Below, in pieces: positions 26,331 to 36,383 of a stretch of DNA of 64,000 nucleotides. Positions within the stretch are counted from its first letter, which is position 1; every line of letters begins with the position of its first letter. The position numbers and the translations under genes were made by a program. Under the pieces are notes generated by a model that had not been told where the DNA came from, searched no databases, and saw only the letters and a list, made by a program, of their open reading frames with translations. This stretch comes from Ogataea parapolymorpha DL-1 (taxonomy: Eukaryota; Ascomycota; Pichiomycetes; Pichiales; Pichiaceae), in NCBI RefSeq assembly GCF_000187245.1, contig NC_027863.1, positions 248,001 through 312,000 on the forward strand, read 5' to 3'.

Positions 26331-27487
26331 CTACTCGCTAAATTCCTCTTCACTTTCTGCCTCGCTTTCTGCCTCGCTCGAAATCTTCACCTTCTTCTTC
26401 CGCTGAATGTTCTCCTCCTGCTCCTTGCGTCTTCTCTCCTTTTCCTTGCGACGGACAGCGTGGATCTGCTCCAGCTTGTTAATTTCCTTGACACTCTTTT
26501 TAATCCGCGAATGGTACAGCACCTTACCGTCACAAACGCCTTCCTCGATCTTCACCAGCTCCAGCTTCATCCGTGGACCGATCTCGGTCAGTTTCACTGC
26601 CTTCTTACGCTTGCCCCCTTCCTCGGCAGCACCCTTGGTTTTCACTGCAACGTCCTCCTTCACCTCCACCACGGCGTCCTCCTCCACTTCTGAATCAGAG
26701 GTGAACCCGGCCTGGGCATACGGATCGAGAATGATGTCGGCAACGTCGTCGACTTTCGACAAATTAGGCAGTTTCTTATTCGTTTTCTTGTGCACCTTGA
26801 CCAATTTTTTCACGTTCTTTGAGACATCAACCAGTTTCGTGTCGATAACATAATGACGAAGGTCGACCAGCCCCGTCTCCTTGTCCTTTTGTAACAGCAA
26901 AACTCTCTTAATGGTGCTGACCTTGGTGTTCTGTGGGGAAATTGGCGGGAACATGTTTTGGAACATGGTGACCATCAATTTTTCGTGCTGCTCTGCTTCT
27001 TTCGGATTAGTAAACCCACTCATCACAAGCAACGGAGGGTTCAGAAACTCCGGACCAGACTTGCTCACGCTCTTGGGCATCTTCTGATAGCGCGCAACGT
27101 CTTTGCAAAGCGAATATTCGTGGATCTTGAAGTTGATGGTGGGGCCCCGGGGCATTGCTGAAAAACGAAGCTGGGTGGACCCTGTCTCCTCGTTCTGGCT
27201 GAAAATCATCAATTGCGAGATTCCGAGCGGCCCTGCCATCACAACAAAGTCCTTGAGCTTGTTGCGGTTACGCTCGCGAAGATTGATCGCCGTGTGAGGA
27301 AGCATCATGATCCTGGTGTCTCTAACTAGTTGTGTAAGGGTGTGGTTGTGTAAAGCTGTCCCCAGATGAATCACCATCGAGCGGGGGATCTTGGCCAGCT
27401 GATCCTCGCTCAGCTTGACATGGGTTCTCTTTTTTTGCTGGGTTGTTAGTAATTCTGGGCAGTTGTACGTACTCTTCTTTTCGCCAT
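26331..27487 (-). CDS. SSF1: Brix-domain ribosome biogenesis factor Ssf1 (one intron)
   Basis: Read on the minus strand, exon 27487-27473 encodes MAKRR and exon 27437-26331 continues QKKRTHV, together 373 residues. The start matches S. cerevisiae Ssf1 (MAKRRQKKRTHA). The Brix domain follows (about 25-245: KDFVVMAGPLGISQLMIF, LNPPLLVMSGF, LRHYVIDTKLVDVSKNVKKL), then TEIGPRMKLELVKIEEG and a Lys/Glu-rich tail with repeated SEAESE. Ssf1, with Rrp14/Rrp15, acts in pre-60S maturation at 27S pre-rRNA processing. It is head-to-head with RRP3, another rRNA processing gene. Confidence 0.93.
27438..27472 (-). other. Ultra-short spliceosomal intron of SSF1 (35 nt)
   Basis: On the minus strand the donor is GTACGT (from 27472), the branch point TACTAAC lies inside, and the acceptor CAG ends at 27438. 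Removal joins MAKRR to QKKRTHV exactly as in the intronless S. cerevisiae gene. Because 35 is not a multiple of three, retention would shift the frame. Confidence 0.92.
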
Positions 27488-27573
27488 GATGAAAAGATCG
27501 GTCTAAATAAATTTTCAAAATATTTTTGAAATATTTTAGAAATATTTTCAAAAAAAAAAATTTAGTTTATTTA
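27488..27573. promoter_or_regulatory. 86-bp bidirectional promoter of SSF1 and RRP3
   Basis: Two rRNA-processing genes share this AT-rich gap. It holds three spaced TTTTCAAAA/TTTTTGAAA-type boxes (around 27511-27520, 27522-27530 and 27544-27552), close to the RRPE element (TGAAAATTT) of yeast ribosome-biogenesis genes. GATGAAAAG at 27488 weakly recalls a PAC box. The role is inferred. Confidence 0.45.
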
Positions 27574-28986
27574 ATGTCTCCTACAAAGATATCTCGCTCT
27601 GGCAATGTAGCCCCTAAAAAGGCCGTGTCTGCCAAAATCGACATTGATTCGCTGAAGCAAAAGCTCACGGCTAACAAGATGCAGGAAAAATTGGACGGAA
27701 CGCAACCAGAGGAACCGGAAGACAAACAAAATGAACAGCAGTCTGAACAGGACGAGTCCACCAAGCAAGTGACATTGTTTAAAGAACTCGGCTTGCAGCC
27801 TGACATTCTCGATGCCATTGAAAAGCTCAACTTCTCCACACCAACTCCTATCCAAGCCCAGTCTCTACCGCACAGTTTGCAAGGCCGCGACATTATTGGT
27901 ATTGCGCAGACTGGATCCGGTAAAACGGCCGCTTTTGCCATTCCCATCCTCCAGGCATTGTGGGAAGCGCAGACCCCATATTTTGCCTGTGTTCTAGCTC
28001 CAACCAGAGAGCTGGCGTATCAGATCCGTGAGACGTTCGATGCTCTGGGAGTGAACATGGGACTCAGGTGTTCTACTATTGTCGGAGGTATGGACATGAT
28101 GGAACAGGCCAAGGAACTGATGCGGAAGCCTCACGTGATTGTGGCCACTCCTGGACGTCTGATGGATCATCTGGAGAACACCAAGGGCTTTTCACTGAAG
28201 GCTTTGAAGTATCTTGTTATGGACGAGGCCGATAGACTGCTCGATATGGAATTTGGGCCTGTGCTGGACAGAATTCTCAACATCATTCCACGCGAGAGAA
28301 AAACGTACCTATTTTCTGCCACATTGACTTCAAAAGTCGAGAAGTTGCAACGTGCTTCGCTCATAGACCCCGTCAAAATCGCCGTCAATGACAAGTATTC
28401 GACGGTCGACACGCTGATCCAGACACTAATGGTGGTCCCCGACGGGTACAAAAATACCTATTTGATTTACCTTTTGAACGAGTACGTGGGTAAGTCGGTT
28501 ATAGTCTTTGCGAGAACATGCGCCCATGCGCAGAAAGTTGCTCTTCTGGCTAGAATTCTCGGGTTTTCTGCCATTCCGCTACACGGCCAGCTTACCCAGG
28601 CCCAGAGATTGGGAGCTCTCAACAAGTTCAAGTCTGGAGATAAGCAGATTTTGGTGGCCACCGACGTTGCTGCCAGAGGACTGGATATTCCGTCTGTCGA
28701 CCTTGTGGTGAACTATGACATCCCCACCGATTCCAAGGCGTACATTCACCGTGTTGGAAGAACTGCTCGTGCTGGAAGATCCGGTAAATCTGTTTCCCTT
28801 GTGACGCAGTACGACTTGGAACTTATTCTCCGGATTGAAAAAGTTATCGACATGAAGCTTCCGAAGGAGGTGCCCAATAAAAACGAGATTCTGGCCTTGC
28901 ACGATTCTGTCGACAGAGCCACCGCCCAGGCTGTGTCCAAGGTCAAGGAGTTCCACTCCAAGCGCAAATTTAGAAAGAAGGACTGA
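27574..28986 (+). CDS. RRP3: DEAD-box RNA helicase Rrp3 (DDX47)
   Basis: From the ATG at 27574 ([10 protein letters not shown]) the protein has 470 residues. After an acidic N-terminus come the Q motif ([14 protein letters not shown]...[10 protein letters not shown]), motif [15 protein letters not shown], motif II DEAD in [24 protein letters not shown] and [48 protein letters not shown] is diagnostic of Rrp3/DDX47, needed for early 18S pre-rRNA cleavages. An in-frame extension upstream to 27526 is AT-rich non-coding sequence. Confidence 0.93.
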   Translation: MSPTKISRSGNVAPKKAVSAKIDIDSLKQKLTANKMQEKLDGTQPEEPEDKQNEQQSEQDESTKQVTLFKELGLQPDILDAIEKLNFSTPTPIQAQSLPHSLQGRDIIGIAQTGSGKTAAFAIPILQALWEAQTPYFACVLAPTRELAYQIRETFDALGVNMGLRCSTIVGGMDMMEQAKELMRKPHVIVATPGRLMDHLENTKGFSLKALKYLVMDEADRLLDMEFGPVLDRILNIIPRERKTYLFSATLTSKVEKLQRASLIDPVKIAVNDKYSTVDTLIQTLMVVPDGYKNTYLIYLLNEYVGKSVIVFARTCAHAQKVALLARILGFSAIPLHGQLTQAQRLGALNKFKSGDKQILVATDVAARGLDIPSVDLVVNYDIPTDSKAYIHRVGRTARAGRSGKSVSLVTQYDLELILRIEKVIDMKLPKEVPNKNEILALHDSVDRATAQAVSKVKEFHSKRKFRKKD

Positions 28987-29067
28987 TTTAGGATGCTAAT
29001 TTATTGGATTAAAATTGTAGCCCTAGTAATAAATAAGGCTGTGAAAATATTTTTTTGGACTAACTTC

Positions 29068-30669
29068 ATGTCTCTGCCTCCTTCTCTCGACGACCTGGTG
29101 AAAACCCGGCCGACCAATGGCAAGACGCGGTTTCTCAGTAAGTCTCAAAGGGAGAAGCGCAAGCAGCAGCAGGTAGTGAAGCCTCCCTCTGCTGTTGTGA
29201 AGCCGCGACTTCTCAAGAAGAAGGCACCAGATCCAAGTTTTGCGAACTCCTCAAGCAAAAGCAACGGAGACATTAACGATGCTGATTTTGCTCCCATTGT
29301 GGATCTGCCCAGGCGTCGTCATGACCTAGAATTCGACGATGTTCATTGGTCAGAAAAAGAGCTTTCCAAAATGACCGACAGAGACTGGAGAATCATGCGG
29401 GAGGATTACAATATCAGCACGAAAGGCGGGAAGTTGGAGAATCCTTTGCGTAAGTGGGAGGAAAGCCAGATTTCGCCGCTGATACTCCAACAGTTAGAGG
29501 CTTTAGGATACACAGAGCCAACACCCATACAAAGGGCAGCTGTTCCAAACGGACTGACTGGCCGAGATCTGGTCGGTATTGCCGAGACCGGTTCGGGGAA
29601 AACGTTGGCGTTTTTGATTCCCAGTGTGAATTACATTTTGCAGTTGCCCCGTCTGGGAAGGTTTGAGGGCCCGTATGTGCTCATTCTGGTTCCCACGAGA
29701 GAATTGGCGTTGCAGATTGAGCGAGAGTTTTCCAAATTTGCGTCTCTCGGGTTTGACGTGATCTCGCTGATTGGAGGACACTCGTACGATGAGCATGCTG
29801 AAAAGCTGGAGCGAGGCGTGGAGGTGATAATAGCCACTCCCGGGCGGCTGGTGGACTGTCTGGAGCAGCAGCTGGTATCTCTAGATCGGTGCTTTTTCTT
29901 GGTGATGGACGAAGCTGACCGGATGATTGATATGGGTTTTGAAAACGATCTCAACAAAATCCTCGAAAGCTTACCAGATGGGTCTGAGAATCCACATTAC
30001 TTGGGTTCTGGCGAGCCCAAAAGAACCACCATGATGTTTACCGCGACAATGCCGCCGCAGATCGAGAAAATCAGCGCAAAGTACCTGAAAAACCCAGGCA
30101 CTGTTATGGTGGGCGAGGTTGGCGGTGCGGTCGACAGCGTTCGCCAAGAAGCCATCCAGGTTGATGATTCGGATGAGAAACGGTTGCAAATGCTGCAGAA
30201 GGTGCTCACCCGTGGCATTTACTCGCCTCCAATCATTATTTTTGTGAATTTCAGGAAAACATGCGAAATGGTGGCAGAATTTCTGGAGCAGCTGGGATTT
30301 AATGCTGTAACGATGCATGGCTCCAAAACGCAGGAACAGCGGGAATACGCCATCCAGCAGATAAAAGAGGGCAGGTCTGACATTTTGGTGGCTACAGACG
30401 TGGCCGGGCGAGGAATTGACATTCCGGACGTGTCACTCGTGGTGAACTTCCAAATGGCGAAAAATATCGAGGATTACACACATAGAATCGGACGTACGGG
30501 GCGGGCTGGCAAAGAGGGTACGGCAATCACGTTCTGGAGCGCTGCGGACGCGGATGTGCTGTACAACCTCAAACAGATGATCACCAAAAGCCCTGTCAGC
30601 AGGTGTCCGGAGGAGCTGAGAAGACACCCTGCTGCACAGAAAAAAATGGTGAAAAATATCGAAACCTGA
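29068..30669 (+). CDS. PRP28: DEAD-box splicing helicase Prp28
   Basis: From the ATG at 29068 (MSLPPSLDDLV) the protein has 533 residues. The Prp28-specific lead-in DWRIMREDYNISTKGGKLENPLRKWEES precedes the helicase core: PTPIQRAAVP, AETGSGKT, PTRELALQ, VMDEADRMIDMGFE, TMMFTATMP, DVAGRGIDIPDVSLVVNF and HRIGRTGRAGKEG. Prp28 swaps U1 for U6 at the 5' splice site during B-complex formation. The upstream in-frame stretch is AT-rich and was excluded. The stop is 3 bp from that of CWC2, a second spliceosome gene. Confidence 0.93.
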   Translation: MSLPPSLDDLVKTRPTNGKTRFLSKSQREKRKQQQVVKPPSAVVKPRLLKKKAPDPSFANSSSKSNGDINDADFAPIVDLPRRRHDLEFDDVHWSEKELSKMTDRDWRIMREDYNISTKGGKLENPLRKWEESQISPLILQQLEALGYTEPTPIQRAAVPNGLTGRDLVGIAETGSGKTLAFLIPSVNYILQLPRLGRFEGPYVLILVPTRELALQIEREFSKFASLGFDVISLIGGHSYDEHAEKLERGVEVIIATPGRLVDCLEQQLVSLDRCFFLVMDEADRMIDMGFENDLNKILESLPDGSENPHYLGSGEPKRTTMMFTATMPPQIEKISAKYLKNPGTVMVGEVGGAVDSVRQEAIQVDDSDEKRLQMLQKVLTRGIYSPPIIIFVNFRKTCEMVAEFLEQLGFNAVTMHGSKTQEQREYAIQQIKEGRSDILVATDVAGRGIDIPDVSLVVNFQMAKNIEDYTHRIGRTGRAGKEGTAITFWSAADADVLYNLKQMITKSPVSRCPEELRRHPAAQKKMVKNIET

Positions 30670-30672
30670 TGG

Positions 30673-31614
30673 CTAGTCGCTATCGCTATCGTAGCCGAGC
30701 TTCGTCGCAAGCGTCGGTTTCTTCTGTAGCAATTTAATAGCATCTAATGATTTATTCGCAAAAATTGACGACGGCTGCGGAGCAGGGAGAGCCTTTGGAG
30801 CTTTCTCGACATCCTCTTGCGTCTCTTCTCCGTCTGCTGTTTTCTGCTCCGGCTCTTTCTCTTCCACACGTCTCAATTTCTCCTGCATCGTTGCCAAAAG
30901 TTTTTTAGCGGTCTCCAACGCAGTCTGCTCTTCCTCCTCGCGGTTTCTTTTCTTGGCCACCGGGTCAGGGTCCTCGTTGGCCCATTTAACATTGAGTGCC
31001 TCCTCGTCATCGTCTTCCCGAAGAGACTGTCCGTACATTGCCTCCTTGGCAAACTGAGCCTGGCTTTCCAATCTATAGGTGACAAACGCTATGCCTTTGC
31101 TTCTCACCACCCTTGTGCGCTCAACTTCTCCATACTCTCCAAAATTCTTATTTACAAGCATCTCCACGTTTCCTTCCATCGATCTGAACTTCTCCACAAA
31201 CAGCGTCTTGTTGACTTTGTTAAAAGACCCCACTCCGGTCATATCGTCTCGGTAGTCAGCAAATCGCTCTCGCCCAAAACAGTCTACCGTATGAGGAAAA
31301 AAGTCCATGTCTGTGGGCAGACGGTGTAGATAATCGCAGTTTTTTCCGTTCGTGCAGTATCCGCGAGCAAAATACAGACAGATGAACTTGTCGCGGTTCA
31401 CTGATCCCGGCTCCACGTGTTTATCTGCCTTTGTATAGCCTGCATCTTTGGCCGGATGACATCTATGTCGAGCGTGCGCGACGGTTCTGCCGTTATACTC
31501 GCCGCCAGTCCATCGGCTATACCACAGGTTAAACACCTGGCCCGTCTGTGGCGGCTTAGTGTCTGCAGTGACGGATTCAGGGTCCAATTGGAGTCTAGCA
31601 GGGCGACGAGCCAT
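30673..31614 (-). CDS. CWC2: Spliceosome factor Cwc2 (RBM22-like)
   Basis: The 313-residue protein has an N-terminal torus region (FNLWYSRWTGGEY), a CCCH zinc finger (C-x7-C-x5-C-x3-H in CLYFARGYCTNGKNCDYLH, about 80-98), a connector with DCFGRERFADYRDDMTGVGSF, and an RRM (NKTLFVEKF to AFVTYRLESQAQFAKEAM). A charged coiled-coil tail ends GYDSDSD. Cwc2 belongs to the Prp19-related complex and contacts the U6 ISL and U6/intron near the catalytic centre. Confidence 0.92.
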   Translation of the reverse strand: MARRPARLQLDPESVTADTKPPQTGQVFNLWYSRWTGGEYNGRTVAHARHRCHPAKDAGYTKADKHVEPGSVNRDKFICLYFARGYCTNGKNCDYLHRLPTDMDFFPHTVDCFGRERFADYRDDMTGVGSFNKVNKTLFVEKFRSMEGNVEMLVNKNFGEYGEVERTRVVRSKGIAFVTYRLESQAQFAKEAMYGQSLREDDDEEALNVKWANEDPDPVAKKRNREEEEQTALETAKKLLATMQEKLRRVEEKEPEQKTADGEETQEDVEKAPKALPAPQPSSIFANKSLDAIKLLQKKPTLATKLGYDSDSD

Positions 31615-31659
31615 GAAAAAAAATAATAAAATAAATAAAATAATTTATTTATTTATTCC
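31615..31659. promoter_or_regulatory. 45-bp AT-only gap between divergent CWC2 and MTC5
   Basis: The gap is almost entirely A/T and contains a 9-bp inverted repeat, ATAAATAAA and TTTATTTAT, separated by a few bases. It must serve as promoter/5' UTR for both genes unless control elements lie inside coding sequence. Confidence 0.4.
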
Positions 31660-34600
31660 ATGCCCCAGGAATCCCCGTTCAATTCCAACACATTCGGGAA
31701 CACGCTCTCGCTTCGTGTGGACGGGAATTTCCTGTCGACCATGTCGATTGCTCCCAGCGGGCGTGATGTTGTTTTGGCGGGAAGGAAAGGTCTTTTCGTC
31801 ATCGACCTCGACGACCCTTTTGCCGCTCCTCGCTGGCTCCACCACCAAACGTCCTGGGAGGTGGCCGACGTGCAATGGTCGCCTCACAAGAGCAAACCGT
31901 CATGGGTGGTATCCACCTCCAACCAAAAGGCGATGGTCTGGAACCTGGCCAGACCGTCTCACAACGCTATAGAACATGTCCTCCATTCTCATACGAGAGC
32001 GATCACTGATATAAACTTCCATCCTAACCATCCCGAGTTGCTGGCCACGTGCTCTGTCGATACTATGGTGTTATCGTGGGACATGAGGAGCCCGCAAAAG
32101 CCAATAAACAGCTGGTCTGATTGGCGTGCTGCTGCTTCGCAAGTCAAATGGAACTACATGAACTCGAACGTTTTGGCATCTGCACACGATAACAATATTC
32201 TCATATGGGATATTCGAAAGGGAGCCATTCCGCTTGTGAAAATACAAGCGCACAATGCGCGAATTAACGGTATCGACTGGAGCAAAACCGAGGTCGACAA
32301 GATTATTTCCTGCTCCAATGATATGAGTGTCAAGTTCTGGGACCAAAGCAAGCCAGAGAAGGCAATATACACCATCAGAACAGACTTTCCGGTGAGCAGG
32401 GCGCGCCATGCGCCGATTGGCGATCACATTTGCGGCATCATGCCGTCGCGTGGCGGACAGAACTCCATATACATTGTGAAATATAAAGACGAAATAGGAG
32501 AAAGCAAATTGAAGCCAAGCTATATTTTTAAGGGACATACAGAGCCGGTCAAAGATTTTCTGTGGAGAAGCAGACATTCGCCAAACGCCGAGGTGGACGA
32601 CCGCGAGTTCCAGCTGGTCACATGGTCTGCAGACTGCGATCTTCGTCTGTGGCCTATCCAGGAGGACATTTACGACAATTTTAACTACATAAGAAACCAG
32701 CCATTAGTTGACCCGTTGCCAGACTACAGCTACGAAACATATCGTCGCGAGCCGCCAGTTACTTCAGAAAATAACCTGATCATCCGGCGACGGAGAAACA
32801 CCAACCTCATTTCCAGCAGAAACAGCTTCACGTTGCAAAACGACCAATTCAACCATCTTAACTGGATTTCGGGTATCCGAATTGGCCAGTCGGCTATCCA
32901 GCAGATGGACGTCCAAGTTGGGGACAGCACGCAACCGGCCAATTTGGCGGAGGAGGTTGGAAACGTGGGCCACAAGTTCCCCAAGGTGAGATTTGAGAGA
33001 ATTAGTGTGTCCACTGGCAACTTGGTGATATCTTTGAATGGTCCGTGGAAGGACGAATTGATATTTATTCGCGTGGAAATCGATTTCTCCAAGGAGTACC
33101 CATCGCCCAAGGGAATTCCAAAGTTCTCAATTGAGGAGACACACGAGCTCACCGATGAGGACCGCAAGGAGATGCTGGCGCGCTTGGATGAGATTGCCAG
33201 CAAATATTGTTCGCTGCGGAAATTCTGTCTCGAGCCCTGCCTACGATTTTTACTTGGAGAAAAAGTCAATTTGGACATCGAGCAGGAGGAGGACGATCTG
33301 ACGCTAGATCCATTCTCTATTCCGTACGAAGACGCCAACGAGACCGACAACAGTATTGGAATTTCTTCCATCTCTGACAGAGACACAGGCAGTGACTCTG
33401 AGGACGAGACTGCTGCAATTGTGGACGTCAACAAGCCGACTTTTGACAGCACGCCGGTCCCAAAGGGCTGTGGGGCCATTTGGACGGCCAGTGGCCATCT
33501 CGTGTGTTTCTTCATCCCCAAAGAGGACAAAAAGGCTCCGCAACAGGTGTTCAAGTTTGGGCAGCAGGGATTCAGTTTGGCGAACGGGCTGAAAACCAAG
33601 AAAATTGAACACGGGATAGAGCTCCCCACTTCTGCCGAGGCAGACTCCGAGGACGACGTTTCTAGTCTGAGCTCGGAGGCCAGCTTTTCCAACGACCTCG
33701 ATATTCTCCAATACGACAGGCTGTACAAAACTAAGCTTCCATTGGAGAACGTGGCAAGTAACCCTGGCACGCACACTTCAAAGTCGAAACAAAGCCGCAA
33801 CATAGTGAAAATCCACGATTTCCGTCACTTAATACCTGCCAAAATGGAGCTGGCCTTTGAGTACAGAGTTTTGGGAGACACGCCTGAAAATTTGGCCAAG
33901 TGCAACGCGTTGGTTGCAGAAAAATACGGATTCAAGAATTTGGCCGACTGCTGGAAAATTCTGTCCATTATCCTGGTCAAGGAGGTCCAATTTGAGGACA
34001 AGCTTGATCTCGCTATCCATGCGGGTTTTGTATCCAAGGACGAGCCTACAGATAGCTACAAATTTTATTGGGGAGCACATCCATTTGGAGGCAGATGGCT
34101 TGCAAAAATGATCATGAATTACTATGAGCGACTGAGTGACGTGCAGATGCTGGCAATGCTGTCCTGTGTGTTGTATGAGCATTTCGAAAATAAGGACCGG
34201 CCAGGCGTCCCAATAAACACTCCCTACTCGCTGAACTCTGTCATTCCTGAAAAAAATATGGTCCGACAGAGTTCCAAGCAAGGACAGGTTGTCTCCTTTG
34301 ACACCAGGAGCCCTATGGGCTCGTACCATCACATTCTGTCCCAGAATCGACTTTCTTCGGTGAGCACGGCCTCGATTTCCGAAAGCCTTGTTGGTTCACC
34401 TGGAGAGCTACATGTCTCTAACCGACGTGGCATCCGTCCTCAAAGCATAGCTCTAGGCCACTACACGCCAGGCGACTCATACTCTATGCATCTGGGCCGC
34501 TCTCCGGGTGCCATGTCGCCATCCTCGCTGTCCTCTGCTGGCAACGTCTTCAGCCAGGCTTTCCAGAAATCGCTGAACACCACGGCGCCTGCACCACCTG

Positions 34601-35076
34601 CCGTACCGGCTACAGTGCCAAAAGTGAACATTCAGATGATCAATACCGACTCACTAGATCTCTACGAGGACGCATATTCAATGTCTCTACTGGACAACCT
34701 CGACATTGAGCGGCTACAGATGTACAGAGCAGAGTACGCCAACCTGTTGTTCTGTTGGGGTCTTCCCGTTTCGAGAGCGAAAATCCTCAAATTCAACCAC
34801 CGCAGCTCGGAGATGCCGTCAAGCTCAGAGCACCGTGGCGAAGTCGGCTGGCTCAAGCCAGTTGGGAAAAGCGTATGGGACAATGTTCGAACGCAGCGGA
34901 AATGCCACTATTGCAACCTGCTGAGCCGAAAAAGACTCGTGGTTTGCACGGTCTGCAATCATCTGCTGCACGCTGCGTGCGCGCTTCAGTGGTGGGAGCA
35001 GGAGAAGATGGAGGAGTGCTGCAGCGGGTGTGGCTGCAGGTGTCTGGAGCACCGACTTCGAAAGGTGGAAGTGTAA
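31660..35076 (+). CDS. MTC5: SEA complex subunit Mtc5/Sea3 (WDR59-like)
   Basis: The 1138-residue protein has an N-terminal WD40 propeller (about 20-350, with ITDINFHPNHPELLATCSVD and NILIWDIRKG), an RWD domain (about 425-540, VRFERISVSTGNLVISLNGPW to LRFLLG), a long acidic/serine linker, and helical repeats (AEKYGFKNLADCWKIL). A C-terminal RING-like zinc domain follows (CHYCNLLSRKRLVVCTVC to CCSGCGCRC). This order is that of WDR59/Sea3. In the SEACAT/GATOR2 part of the SEA complex it relieves inhibition of TORC1 at the vacuole. Rtc1/Sea2 is the closest alternative, but the RWD fits Sea3. Confidence 0.88.
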   Translation: MPQESPFNSNTFGNTLSLRVDGNFLSTMSIAPSGRDVVLAGRKGLFVIDLDDPFAAPRWLHHQTSWEVADVQWSPHKSKPSWVVSTSNQKAMVWNLARPSHNAIEHVLHSHTRAITDINFHPNHPELLATCSVDTMVLSWDMRSPQKPINSWSDWRAAASQVKWNYMNSNVLASAHDNNILIWDIRKGAIPLVKIQAHNARINGIDWSKTEVDKIISCSNDMSVKFWDQSKPEKAIYTIRTDFPVSRARHAPIGDHICGIMPSRGGQNSIYIVKYKDEIGESKLKPSYIFKGHTEPVKDFLWRSRHSPNAEVDDREFQLVTWSADCDLRLWPIQEDIYDNFNYIRNQPLVDPLPDYSYETYRREPPVTSENNLIIRRRRNTNLISSRNSFTLQNDQFNHLNWISGIRIGQSAIQQMDVQVGDSTQPANLAEEVGNVGHKFPKVRFERISVSTGNLVISLNGPWKDELIFIRVEIDFSKEYPSPKGIPKFSIEETHELTDEDRKEMLARLDEIASKYCSLRKFCLEPCLRFLLGEKVNLDIEQEEDDLTLDPFSIPYEDANETDNSIGISSISDRDTGSDSEDETAAIVDVNKPTFDSTPVPKGCGAIWTASGHLVCFFIPKEDKKAPQQVFKFGQQGFSLANGLKTKKIEHGIELPTSAEADSEDDVSSLSSEASFSNDLDILQYDRLYKTKLPLENVASNPGTHTSKSKQSRNIVKIHDFRHLIPAKMELAFEYRVLGDTPENLAKCNALVAEKYGFKNLADCWKILSIILVKEVQFEDKLDLAIHAGFVSKDEPTDSYKFYWGAHPFGGRWLAKMIMNYYERLSDVQMLAMLSCVLYEHFENKDRPGVPINTPYSLNSVIPEKNMVRQSSKQGQVVSFDTRSPMGSYHHILSQNRLSSVSTASISESLVGSPGELHVSNRRGIRPQSIALGHYTPGDSYSMHLGRSPGAMSPSSLSSAGNVFSQAFQKSLNTTAPAPPAVPATVPKVNIQMINTDSLDLYEDAYSMSLLDNLDIERLQMYRAEYANLLFCWGLPVSRAKILKFNHRSSEMPSSSEHRGEVGWLKPVGKSVWDNVRTQRKCHYCNLLSRKRLVVCTVCNHLLHAACALQWWEQEKMEECCSGCGCRCLEHRLRKVEV

Positions 35077-35190
35077 AGTAGTGTACCACCAAACGGCCCA
35101 GAATAAAATTACAATCCAAATAAATAAGTAGGCAACTTACCACTTACCAGCAGCAATCTAATCACAAAATAACCCTGTTTCTCTACCAAC

Positions 35191-36210
35191 ATGACAAGCC
35201 GGTCGCGTCACGATGTACGGCGGCAGCTTTTTCGCGGTATCACTACGAGGATCTCTTCTCACAACCACGGCGGAGTCAAGGATGAAGATAAGGAACAAGT
35301 AGCGACCCAGCAGCGGAGCCAGCCGCAGAGTACAGAACCTGGTCGGCGCAGAGCATTGAGACGGAGCAGCGTCATTACGCCGACGCTGGCGACAAAATCC
35401 AATGTGATGACTCTGACGCCAAGCAACACATACTCCTCGACGAGTCTGGTTTCTGGCTCGACCGACATCAACAGCACCGACGTTAGCGATAAGGTCTCGT
35501 TGCGGCAGAAGAGCGAGGCAGACATGGACCAGTACGACTACAAAACGTTCAGCACAAAACATCCTCTTCGTCTGTCGAAGATACGCGCGTTTGAGCAGGC
35601 GGAGATGGCGCACAAAATGTATTTTGCTAAAGACGAGGAGTTGGAGCACAAGAAAACCGGCATGCTGGTGCAGGTGCCGGGGCTTTCGCCTCGTGAGTCG
35701 CGCGAGCTGAGCGCGGAGGCTGGACTCGAGCCGGATGACTCGCAGATGGAGGATTCATACGACTACGCTGTTTACGAGGACGACAGCGACGAGGACACGA
35801 GCCTGGACCGAGACGATCCATTTGTTTCTGCAGATAGACGACTGAAAATCATGAAGAACGCTCTGCGACCGGTGACGGAGGAGCAGCTTGTTGCCAAGAA
35901 GCTCAAACGGTCGCCGCTGAACGCTGTGTTCCAGACAAGCTCACAGTTCATGAAGGACCTGGACCTGCAGGAGCTGGAGCTGTGGGAACTGATGAATGAG
36001 GAGTTTGAGAAGGAGATGGAGGCAGTCGAGGCCGAGGCCAGAGAGGGAGACAAGCGACAAAGCCAGCTTAATCTACTCGACACGTCGCTGGAATCGCTGT
36101 CGCACGCCGCATCTCCAGAGTTGTCGATGGTTGTGTTTGACAGTCTGCGCCGCAAGATCAAGCAGGACATGAACCAGGACAACCTGGAGTTCAGTATAAG
36201 TACGAATTAA
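35191..36210 (+). CDS. Acidic, largely disordered protein of unknown function
   Basis: A 339-residue protein I do not recognise. The N-terminus is basic (TSRSRHDVRRQLFRG). Residues 30-110 are Ser/Thr/Gln-rich. The middle (about 165-215) is strongly acidic (YEDDSDEDTSLDRDD). The C-terminal third is predicted helical, with LDLQELELWELMNEEFEKEM (about 264-283) and a final VFDSLRRKIKQDM. No membrane segment or signal peptide is visible. The ordered-looking C-terminal helix region could be an interaction module. It stands alone between MTC5 and SAC6. Confidence 0.7.
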   Translation: MTSRSRHDVRRQLFRGITTRISSHNHGGVKDEDKEQVATQQRSQPQSTEPGRRRALRRSSVITPTLATKSNVMTLTPSNTYSSTSLVSGSTDINSTDVSDKVSLRQKSEADMDQYDYKTFSTKHPLRLSKIRAFEQAEMAHKMYFAKDEELEHKKTGMLVQVPGLSPRESRELSAEAGLEPDDSQMEDSYDYAVYEDDSDEDTSLDRDDPFVSADRRLKIMKNALRPVTEEQLVAKKLKRSPLNAVFQTSSQFMKDLDLQELELWELMNEEFEKEMEAVEAEAREGDKRQSQLNLLDTSLESLSHAASPELSMVVFDSLRRKIKQDMNQDNLEFSISTN

Positions 36211-36383
36211 TGGAAAAGTCGGTCGACGTCGATCGGCGCGCGTTTCTCAGACCCCGGCCCAGCCACCTACTGCTAAAATTTCTGCACAGCCTCGCGCAAC
36301 ACCCTAGTGGCAAACTAAGCAAGAACAATTAATAGCCATCGCTTGTATTAACCTGGTGGTTTTAGTGTGCTAAAATTGTCGTT

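Noticed and set aside
27488..27551. N-terminal extension of SSF1 ([10 protein letters not shown]...)
   Set aside because: It uses AT-rich promoter sequence and an unspliced frame. MAKRR plus QKKRTHV fits the family exactly.
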